DNA of 64,000 bases, taken from NCBI GenBank assembly GCA_964036275.1, contig OZ038435.1, positions 15,353,634 to 15,417,633 on the forward strand, read 5' to 3'. This document shows positions 54,116-64,000 of this stretch, piece after piece (the first letter of the stretch is position 1; each line of letters begins with the position of its first letter). Below the pieces are notes generated by a model. It saw only the letters and a list, made by a program, of their open reading frames with translations. It made no database searches and had not been told where the DNA came from. The DNA comes from Litoditis marina (Eukaryota; Nematoda; Chromadorea; Rhabditida; Rhabditidae). The translations under genes and the position numbers were made by a program.

Positions 54116-57100
54116 ATTCTAAACGCATCTGTATTTCAGCAGAACACCGTTGCGTTTTGTAAACGCAGCTGTGCGTTTTCTAAACGCATCTGTATTTCGA
54201 AGAACACCGTTGCGTTTTGTAAACGCAGCTGTGCGTTTTCTAAACGCATATGTATTTCAGCAGAACACCGTTGCGTTTTGTAAACGCAGCTGTGCGTTTT
54301 CTAAACGCATCTGTATCTCGAAGAACACCGTTGCGTTTTGTAAACGCAGCTGTGCGTTTTCTAAACGCATCTGTATTTCGAAGAACACTGTTGCGTTTTG
54401 TAAACGCAGCTGTGCGTTTTCTAAACGCATCTGTATTTCGAAGAACACCGTTGCGTTTTGTAAACGCAGCTGTGCGTTTTCTAAACGCATCTGTATTTCA
54501 GCAGAACACCGTTGCGTTTTGTAAACGCAGCTGTGCGTTTTCTAAACGCATCTGTATTTTGAAGAACACCGTTGCGTTTTGTAAACGCAGCTGTGCGTTT
54601 TCTAAACGCATCTGTATTTCTAAGAACACCGTTGCGTTTACAAAACGCAGCTGTGCGTTTTCTGAACGCATCTGTATTTCGAAGAACACCGTTGCGTTTT
54701 GTAAACGCAGCTGTGCGTTTTCTAAACACATCTGTATTTCAGCAGAACACCGTTGCGTTTTGTAAACGCAACTGTGCGTTTTCTAAACGCATCTGTATTT
54801 CGAAGAACACCGTTGCGTTTTGTGAACGCAGCTATACGTTTTGTAAACGCATCTGTATTTCGAAGAACACCGTTGCGTTTTGTAAACGCAGCTGTGCGTT
54901 TTATAAACGCATCTGTATTTCGAAGAACACCGTTGCGTTTTGTAAACGCAGCTGTGCGTTTTCTAAACGCATCTGTATTTCAGCAGAACACCGTTGCGTT
55001 TTGTAAACGCAGCTGTGCGTTTTCTAAACGCATCTGTATTTCGAAGAACACCGTTGCGTTTTGTAAACGCAGCTGTGCGTTTTCTAAACGCATATGTATT
55101 TCAGCAGAACACCGTTGCGTTTTGTAAACGCAGCTGTGCGTTTTCTAAACGCATCTGTATTTCGAAGAACACCGTTGCGTTTTGTAAACGCAGCTGTGCG
55201 TTTTCTAAACGCATCTGTATTTCGAAGAACACCGTTGCGTTTTGTAAACGCAGCTGTGCGTTTTCTAAACGCATCTGTATTTCGAAGAACACCGTTGCGT
55301 TTTGTAAACGCAGCTGTGCGTTTTCTAAACGCATCTGTATTTCAGCAGAACACCGTTGCGTTTTGTAAACGCAGCTGTGCGTTTTCTAAACGCATCTGTA
55401 TTTCGAAGAACACCGTTGCGTTTTGTAAACGCAGCTGTGCGTTTTCTAAACGCATCTGTATTTCTAAGAACACCGTTGCGTTTTGTAAACGCAGCTGTGC
55501 GTTTTCTAAACGCATCTGTATTTCGAAGAACACCGTTGCGTTTTGTAAACGCAGCTGTGCGTTTTCTAAACGCATCTGTATTTCGAAGAACACTGTTGCG
55601 TTTTGTAAACGCAGCTGTGCGTTTTCTAAACGCATCTGTATTTCGAAGAACACCGTTGCGTTTTGTAAACGCAGCTGTGCGTTTTCTAAACGCATCTGTA
55701 TTTCAGCAGAACACCGTTGCGTTTTGTAAACGCAGCTGTGCGTTTTCTAAACGCATCTGTATTTTGAAGAACACCGTTGCGTTTTGTAAACGCAGCTGTG
55801 CGTTTTCTAAACGCATCTGTATTTCTAAGAACACCGTTGCGTTTACAAAACGCAGCTGTGCGTTTTCTGAACGCATCTGTATTTCGAAGAACACCGTTGC
55901 GTTTTGTAAACGCAGCTGTGCGTTTTCTAAACACATCTGTATTTCAGCAGAACACCGTTGCGTTTTGTAAACGCAACTGTGCGTTTTCTAAACGCATCTG
56001 TATTTCGAAGAACACCGTTGCGTTTTGTGAACGCAGCTATACGTTTTCTAAACGCATCTGTATTTCGAAGAACACCGTTGCGTTTTGTAAACGCAGCTGT
56101 GCGTTTTATAAACGCATCTGTATTTCGAAGAACACCGTTGCGTTTTGTAAACGCAGCTGTGCGTTTTCTAAACGCATCTGTATTTCAGCAGAACACCGTT
56201 GCGTTTTGTAAACGCAGCTGTGCGTTTTCTAAACGCATCTGTATTTCGAAGAACACCGTTGCGTTTTGTAAACGCAGCTGTGCGTTTTCTAAACGCATCT
56301 GTATTTCAGCAGAACACCGTTGCGTTTTGTAAACGCAGCTGTGCGTTTTCTAAACGCATCTGTATTTCAGCAGAACACCGTTGCGTTTTGTAAACGCAGC
56401 TGTGCGTTTTCTAAACGCATCTGTATTTCGAAGAACACCGTTGCGTTTTGTAAACGCAGCTGTGCGTTTTCTAAACGCATCTGTATTTCAGCAGGACACC
56501 GTTGCGTTTTGTAAACGCAGCTGTGCGTTTTCTAAACGCATCTGTATTTCGAAGAACACCGTTGCGTTTTGTAAACGCAGCTGTGCGTTTTCTAAACGCA
56601 TCTGTATTTCGAAGAACACCGTTGCGTTTTGTGAACGCAGCTATACGTTTTCTAAACGCATCTGTATTTCGAAGAACACCGTTGCGTTTTGTAAACGCAG
56701 CTGTGCGTTTTATAAACGCATCTGTATTTCGGAGAACACCGTTGCGTTTTGTAAACGCAGCTGTGCGTTTTCTAAACGCATCTGTATTTCAGCAGAACAC
56801 CGTTGCGTTTTGTAAACGCATCTGTATTTCGAAGAACACCGTTGCGTTTTGTAAACGCAGCTGTGCGTTTTCTAAACGCATCTGTATTTCGAAGAACACC
56901 GTTGCGTTTTGTAAACGCAGCTGTGCGTTTTCTAAACGCATATGTATTTCAGCAGAACACCGTTGCGTTTTGTAAACGCAGCTGTGCGTTTTCTAAACGC
57001 ATCTGTATTTCGAAGAACACCGTTGCGTTTTGTAAACGCAGCTGTGCGTTTTCTAAACGCATCTGTATTTCGAAGAACACCGTTGCGTTTTGTAAGCGCA

Positions 57101-60100
57101 GCTGTGCGTTTTCTAAACGCATCTGTATTTCAGCAGAACACCGTTGCGTTTTGTAAACGCAGCTGTGCGTTTTCTAAACGCATCTGTATTTCAGCAGAAC
57201 ACCGTTGCGTTTTGTAAACGCAGCTGTGCGTTTTCTAAACGCATCTGTATTTCGAAGAACACCGTTGCGTTTTGTAAACGCAGCTGTGCGTTTTCTAAAC
57301 GCATATGTATTTCAGCAGAACACCGTTGCGTTTTGTAAACGCAGCTGTGCGTTTTCTAAACGCATCTGTATTTCGAAGAACACCGTTGCGTTTTGTAAAC
57401 GCAGCTGTGCGTTTTCTAAACGCATCTGTATTTCGAAGAACACCGTTGCGTTTTGTAAACGCAGCTGTGCGTTTTCTAAACGCATCTGTATTTCAGCAGA
57501 ACACCGTTGCGTTTTGTAAACGCAGCTGTGCGTTTTCTAAACGCATCTGTATTTCGGAGAACACCGTTGCGTTTTGTAAACGCAGCTGTGCGTTTTCTAA
57601 ACGCATCTGTATTTCTAAGAACACCGTTGCGTTCACAAAACGCAGCTGTGCGTTTTCTAAACGCATCTCTATTTCGAAGAACACCGTTGCGTTCACAAAA
57701 CGCAACTGTGCGTTTTCTAAACGCATCTGTATTTCAGCAGAACACCGTTGCGTTTTGTAAACGCAGCTGTGCGTTTTCTAAACGCATCTGTATTTCGAAG
57801 AACACCGTTGCGTTTTGTAAACGCAGCTGTGCGTTTTCTAAACGCATCTGTATTTCAGCAGAACACCGTTGCGTTTTGTAAACGCAACTGTGCGTTTTCT
57901 AAACGCATCTGTATTTCGAAGAACACCGTTGCGTTCACAAAACGCAACTGTGCGTTTTCTAAACGCATCTGTATTTCAGCAGAACACCGTTGCGTTTTGT
58001 AAACGCAGCTGTGCGTTTTATAAACGCATCTGTATTTCGAAGAACACCGTTGCGTTTTGTAAACGCAGCTGTGCGTTTTCTAAACGCATCTGTATTTCAG
58101 CAGAACACCGTTGCGTTTTGTAAACGCAGCTGTGCGTTTTCTAAACGCATCTGTATTTCGAAGAACACCGTTGCGTTTTGTAAACGCAGCTGTGCGTTTT
58201 CTAAACGCATCTGTATTTCAGCAGAACACCGTTGCGTTTTGTAAACGCAACTGTGCGTTTTCTAAACGCATCTGTATTTCGAAGAACACCGTTGCGTTCA
58301 CAAAACGCAACTGTGCGTTTTCTAAACGCATCTGTATTTCAGCAGAACACCGTTGCGTTTTGTAAACGCAGCTGTGCGTTTTATAAACGCATCTGTATTT
58401 CGAAGAACACCGTTGCGTTTTGTAAACGCAGCTGTGCGTTTTCTAAACGCATCTGTATTTCAGCAGAACACCGTTGCGTTTTGTAAACGCAGCTGTGCGT
58501 TTTCTAAACGCATCTGTATTTCGAAGAACACCGTTGCGTTTTGTAAACGCAGCTGTGCGTTTTCTAAACGCATCTCTATTTCGAAGAACACCGTTGCGTT
58601 TTGTAAACGCAGCTGTGCGTTTTCTAAACGCATCTGTATTTCAGCAGAACACCGTTGCGTTTTGTAAACGCAGCTGTGCGTTTTCTAAACGCATCTGTAT
58701 TTCGAAGAACACCGTTGCGTTTTGTAAACGCAGCTGTGCGTTTTCTAAACGCATCTGTATTTCTAAGAACACCGTTGCGTTCACAAAACGCAGCTGTGCG
58801 TTTTCTAAACGCATCTCTATTTCGAAGAACACCGTTGCGTTTTGTAAACGCAGCTGTGCGTTTTCTAAACGCATCTGTATTTCAGCAGAACACCGTTGCG
58901 TTTTGTAAACGCAACTGTGCGTTTTCTAAACGCATCTGTATTTCGAAGAACACCGTTGCGTTTTGTGAACGCAGCTATACGTTTTCTAAACGCATCTGTA
59001 TTTCGAAGAACACCGTTGCGTTTTGTAAACGCAGCTGTGCGTTTTATAAACGCATCTGTATTTCGAAGAACACCGTTGCGTTTTGTAAACGCAGCTGTGC
59101 GTTTTCTAAACGCATCTGTATTTCTAAGAACACCGTTGCGTTCACAAAACGCAGCTGTGCGTTTTCTAAACGCATCTCTATTTCGAAAAACACCGTTGCG
59201 TTTTGTAAACGCAGCTGTGCGTTTTCTAAACGCATCTGTATTTCAGCAGAACACCGTTGCGTTTTGTAAACGCAACTGTGCGTTTTCTAAACGCATCTGT
59301 ATTTCGAAGAACACCGTTGCGTTTTGTAAACGCAGCTGTGCGTTTTCTAAACGCATATGTATTTCAGCAGAACACCGTTGCGTTTTGTAAACGCAGCTGT
59401 GCGTTTTCTAAACGCATCTGTATTTCGAAGAACACCGTTGCGTTTTGTAAACGCAGCTGTGCGTTTTCTAAACGCATCTGTATTTCGAAGAACACCGTTG
59501 CGTTTTGTAAACGCAGCTGTGCGTTTTCTAAACGCATCTGTATTTCAGCAGAACACCGTTGCGTTTTGTAAACGCAGCTGTGCGTTTTCTAAACGCATCT
59601 GTATTTCGAAGAACACCGTTGCGTTTTGTAAACGCAGCTGTGCGTTTTCTAAACGCATCTGTATTTCTAAGAACACCGTTGCGTTCACAAAACGCAGCTG
59701 TGCGTTTTCTAAACGCATCTCTATTTCGAAGAACACCGTTGCGTTCACAAAACGCAACTGTGCGTTTTCTAAACGCATCTGTATTTCAGCAGAACACCGT
59801 TGCGTTTTGTAAACGCAGCTGTGCGTTTTCTAAACGCATCTGTATTTCGAAGAACACCGTTGCGTTTTGTAAACGCAGCTGTGCGTTTTCTAAACGCATC
59901 TGTATTTCAGCAGAACACCGTTGCGTTTTGTAAACGCAACTGTGCGTTTTCTAAACGCATCTGTATTTCGAAGAACACCGTTGCGTTCACAAAACGCAAC
60001 TGTGCGTTTTCTAAACGCATCTGTATTTCAGCAGAACACCGTTGCGTTTTGTAAACGCAGCTGTGCGTTTTATAAACGCATCTGTATTTCGAAGAACACC

Positions 60101-62022
60101 GTTGCGTTTTGTAAACGCAGCTGTGCGTTTTCTAAACGCATCTGTATTTCAGCAGAACACCGTTGCGTTTTGTAAACGCAGCTGTGCGTTTTCTAAACGC
60201 ATCTGTATTTCGAAGAACACCGTTGCGTTTTGTAAACGCAGCTGTGCGTTTTCTAAACGCATCTGTATTTCAGCAGAACACCGTTGCGTTTTGTAAACGC
60301 AACTGTGCGTTTTCTAAACGCATCTGTATTTCGAAGAACACCGTTGCGTTCACAAAACGCAACTGTGCGTTTTCTAAACGCATCTGTATTTCAGCAGAAC
60401 ACCGTTGCGTTTTGTAAACGCAGCTGTGCGTTTTATAAACGCATCTGTATTTCGAAGAACACCGTTGCGTTTTGTAAACGCAGCTGTGCGTTTTCTAAAC
60501 GCATCTGTATTTCAGCAGAACACCGTTGCGTTTTGTAAACGCAGCTGTGCGTTTTCTAAACGCATCTGTATTTCGAAGAACACCGTTGCGTTTTGTAAAC
60601 GCAGCTGTGCGTTTTCTAAACGCATCTCTATTTCGAAGAACACCGTTGCGTTTTGTAAACGCAGCTGTGCGTTTTCTAAACGCATCTGTATTTCAGCAGA
60701 ACACCGTTGCGTTTTGTAAACGCAGCTGTGCGTTTTCTAAACGCATCTGTATTTCGAAGAACACCGTTGCGTTTTGTAAACGCAGCTGTGCGTTTTCTAA
60801 ACGCATCTGTATTTCTAAGAACACCGTTGCGTTCACAAAACGCAGCTGTGCGTTTTCTAAACGCATCTCTATTTCGAAGAACACCGTTGCGTTTTGTAAA
60901 CGCAGCTGTGCGTTTTCTAAACGCATCTGTATTTCAGCAGAACACCGTTGCGTTTTGTAAACGCAACTGTGCGTTTTCTAAACGCATCTGTATTTCGAAG
61001 AACACCGTTGCGTTTTGTGAACGCAGCTATACGTTTTCTAAACGCATCTGTATTTCGAAGAACACCGTTGCGTTTTGTAAACGCAGCTGTGCGTTTTATA
61101 AACGCATCTGTATTTCGAAGAACACCGTTGCGTTTTGTAAACGCAGCTGTGCGTTTTCTAAACGCATCTGTATTTCTAAGAACACCGTTGCGTTCACAAA
61201 ACGCAGCTGTGCGTTTTCTAAACGCATCTCTATTTCGAAAAACACCGTTGCGTTTTGTAAACGCAGCTGTGCGTTTTCTAAACGCATCTGTATTTCAGCA
61301 GAACACCGTTGCGTTTTGTAAACGCAACTGTGCGTTTTCTAAACGCATCTGTATTTCGAAGAACACCGTTGCGTTTTGTGAACGCAGCTATACGTTTTCT
61401 AAACGCATCTGTATTTCGAAGAACACCGTTGCGTTTTGTAAACGCAGCTGTGCGTTTTATAAACGCATCTGTATTTCGAAGAACACCGTTGCGTTTTGTA
61501 AACGCAGCTGTGCGTTTTCTAAACGCATCTGTATTTCTAAGAACACCGTTGCGTTCACAAAACGCAGCTGTGCGTTTTCTAAACGCATCTCTATTTCGAA
61601 GAACACCGTTGCGTTTTGTAAACGCAGCTGTGCGTTTTCTAAACGCATATGTATTTCAGCAGAACACCGTTGCGTTTTGTAAACGCAACTGTGCGTTTTC
61701 TAAACGCATCTGTATTTCGAAGAACACCGTTGCGTTTTGTGAACGCAGCTATACGTTTTCTAAACGCATCTGTATTTCGAAGAACACCGTTGCGTTTTGT
61801 AAACGCAGCTGTGCGTTTTATAAACGCATATCTGTATTTCGAAGAACACCGTTGCGTTTTGTAAACGCAGCTGTGCGTTTTATAAACGCATCTGTATTTC
61901 GAAGAACACCGTTGCGTTTTGTAAACGCATCTGTATTTCAGCAGAACACCGTTGCGTTTTATAAACGCAGCTGTGCGTTTTCTAAACGCATCTGTATTTC
62001 GAAGAACACTTTTATTTCGAAG
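54116..62022. repeat. 60/61-bp hairpin minisatellite, about 130 units
   Basis: The unit contains two palindromes, GCGTTTTGTAAACGC and TGCGTTTTCTAAACGCA, joined by GCTG, followed by the spacer TCTGTATTTCGAAGAACACC. Units with GAAG spacers are 60 bp, units with CAGCAG are 61 bp. The array is ~7.9 kb with very few substitutions. Because 60 is a multiple of three and no frame has a stop in the unit, open frames run across it on both strands; these are artefacts. Higher-order duplications are visible at offsets of 2052, 1205 and 361 bp. The array ends in degenerate units near 62010. Confidence 0.97.
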
Positions 62023-62517
62023 AGTTTTCAAAAGCAATATGCTGTTTTGTTAAATATTAACGACGTTAGTTGCAATTACATAAACACATGCAGTTGAAAT
62101 TAAGCGATACGAACTTATTTTTAATACATCTGTATATAGGCTGGCAATTGTACGCCCCTCCAACGATGAACTGCTATGTAAGAGGAAAGATTGCGGTTCA
62201 AAGATTGCGGCTCAAGTACCCTGCGCTCACGTGTGAGTCAAGTTAATTTATATTGCTGATTGTTGGGTTTGCAGTAAAATATTATCATTGTACCATCGGA
62301 CGGTTGACTCCAAGTCCAGGAGCTAATTTTGCGTAGCGTTTAACATTCGTTCATCCCCTAACCCGTTTAGACCTTCCTTAGAAGTACATTGTATGTAGAA
62401 CATGTTATTACGGTTATAGTGTGTGAACTGACCTCGTGTTATTAGTACCAATGTATGTTTTCGTGAACCAAGCAAAGCATTTTCAGCCTGACTGTACTTC
62501 TCTCTTTTCCCACTCAG
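62023..62517. other. Short spacer between minisatellite and next gene
   Basis: No repeat or exon recognised before the acceptor CCCACTCAG at 62509-62517. If the next gene starts further upstream, the minisatellite may lie within one of its introns. Confidence 0.4.
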
Positions 62518-63931
62518 AAAAGAGAGAACGAGTTCAGTTTGTTGTTCGAGCAGTACAATGCGTGTTCGTCGAAAGAGATCGTGGCAGCCGGTGTTCAGGC
62601 TTCAGATGGCAGCAAGTACCCAGGGAGAGATGGATCTCTGTTTTCGAAGGGCAACCAAGGGCGAGATTTGCATTGTATATCCTCGTGAGTTCTTTTGATT
62701 TTGATTTGTCACCCGGCTATGTTTAAAAAAGTGGTCAAGTTTCCGTGTGTGGCTAAGTAAGGCTAGGCAAACTGAATATTTGGAAAAAAAAAAGAATTAA
62801 TACAGTTATATTAACAGGCGCACAACGCTCGACCGCGCCAACATCACCGTTCGTCCATCGCAGTCACAAGGAAATGCTCGTGCACAGAAGAAAAGATCCG
62901 CCCGTCTGTCTCTGGATAGGTGCGTTGTGTTTTTCATTGTATCGATAGAAATCGTTCTATCAGTTGTTACTCTTCCTGGATAAGTGTCTAGTTTAATGCC
63001 TTCCTTTTTGTTGACTATCAGCTATCGTCATCAGAGGAAGTTGAATATATGACTAACGCGTTTCAATAATGAATTTTGGTGGGACTCGCTTGAAATTTAC
63101 TCAACGACTTCTGGGACGTTATTGAACTCATCCCTGAATTTCAGTTTGTTCCCCGAACTCTCACCCAATGCTCCTCCCGCCGTTCGCTCAAGTCGTGCAA
63201 GAGTCATTCATCAACGACTCCAGTACACACCTGGTGAGAAATGAGGCGTTGGTCTCTTCTCTCGTTTCTGGGTAACAAATGTCGTATACATATTCAATTA
63301 GGCTCAATTCGTGAGCATACAGTTGTTTAGCCTGAAATTGATTTTATTTGGTCGTATAGACATCTAGTTCGGCTGAATTTTTATTAAGCTATTATGCTCA
63401 TCTTTTCTTTCTAGGATATAACCGTCTGACCTCAACTAGCTATTATTCGGTCGTGATGACAACTGATTAGGCTAAATTCGTTCAAGTTGTTAAGCTTATC
63501 TCTTTTTCTGTTGTTAAGCTCCTTACTAGGATTGTACAACCCCCGTTTGTAGTATACTTTCTAATGAAATGTAATTAGGCGATACTTCTCTCCAAGTTGT
63601 TCTGCTTTCAAGTAACAGGGTTTGCTATTTAGTTGGTTGCTGTTGATCTCTTGTTTGTTGATCTACATATTCATCTTGTTATTCGGTTGATTTAATTTTT
63701 CAAATGTTTTGCTGTTCGTTGTTTGTTATCTTCTTGTTGCATTGAAGTATGTCATATTGCTCAAGACATTTATATATATATATCACTTGGTTTTCAACCA
63801 TGACTATTGAGAATCAGTCTTATTGTTAAGGGTTGCTTGTTTTTTGTTCATATCTTTGCAGCAGCTGGTGTGCAGGTTGCGGCGTCCCCTTCCACCTCAC
63901 TGGAGCGAGGATCGTCTATCTACCCAATCAG
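62518..63931 (+). CDS. Unrecognised protein, internal exons (gene continues beyond right edge)
   Basis: Four exons with matching phases and strong splice sites: 62518-62684, 62818-62919, 63145-63233 and 63862-63931, giving about 142 residues. The first begins KRENEFSLLFEQYNACSSKE and needs an upstream exon in phase 0. The rest is low in hydrophobics and rich in Ser, Arg, Pro and Gln (KKRSARLSLD, PPAVRSSRARVIHQRL, SPSTSLERGSS), so it is probably disordered, with basic patches. The exon at 63931 ends at a donor with the frame open, so the gene runs on past 64000. I do not recognise the family; the Ser-Arg motifs look like regulatory phosphorylation sites, but this is a guess. Confidence 0.6.
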
Positions 63932-64000
63932 GTTCGTTTTGCGTTCATCTTTTTAATCTATTTCGCAATTAACTGATCAGAGTAACTCTCGTGGAAGGTA

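Noticed and set aside
54150..62097. Many long open frames (up to ~260 codons) across the minisatellite on both strands
   Set aside because: The 60-bp unit has no stop in several frames and is a multiple of three, so open frames follow automatically. 61-bp units shift the frame; no splice sites, start context or known protein pattern.
1..64000. CRISPR array or bacterial-type operon
   Set aside because: The only regular arrays are tandem satellites without unique spacers, and genes have introns; the sequence is eukaryotic.

Overview
The window looks like nuclear DNA of a nematode close to Caenorhabditis. It is AT-rich, its genes have many small exons separated by introns ending in TTTCAG-like acceptors, and it holds a DAZ/BOULE RNA-binding gene of the DAZ-1 type, CR1-like non-LTR retrotransposons and a dense load of short inverted-repeat elements (MITEs). 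It is not bacterial: there are no operons with ribosome binding sites and no CRISPR arrays. Gene models below were built by hand by joining exons at GT..AG sites with matching codon phase.

Layout, left to right. 1-3867 (minus): most of a DAZ-1-like gene, running off the left edge. 3868-7798: MITE-rich spacer. 7799-~12440 (minus): an unrecognised helical, hydrophilic protein with at least seven coherent exons; one intron carries a ~74-bp tandem repeat made from its own 5' splice site. 14705-14950 (minus): two orphan exon candidates. 15-22 kb: no gene seen, only MITEs, purine-rich DNA and diverged tandem repeats. 22356-26220 (plus): an apparently intact CR1-like retrotransposon (ORF1 and ORF2) with an ATCA-repeat tail. 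29284-35160 (minus): a complete 13-exon, 414-residue gene for a PDIA5-like, ER-targeted thioredoxin-domain protein. 35-45 kb: a mobile-element graveyard (PIF-like element with TTA duplication, TTAA-flanked MITEs, a TTCGAG-filled element with a 6-bp duplication, G/C tracts). 44959-48880 (minus): a second, different CR1-like element with intact ORF1 and ORF2. 49006-52656 (plus): a small zinc-finger gene with a triplicated 75-bp exon. 53201-53721: a large foldback. 54116-62022: about 130 copies of a 60/61-bp hairpin-forming minisatellite. 62518-end (plus): the middle of an unrecognised gene that runs off the right edge.

The host genes are unrelated in function as far as can be seen: germline RNA binding (DAZ), ER oxidative folding (PDIA5-like), a probable nuclear zinc-finger protein, and two proteins not recognised. 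The most distinctive features are the hairpin minisatellite with flipped-loop variants and higher-order duplications, the satellite that copies a splice donor, and MITE termini that lie exactly at splice donors. No novel multi-gene system was found.
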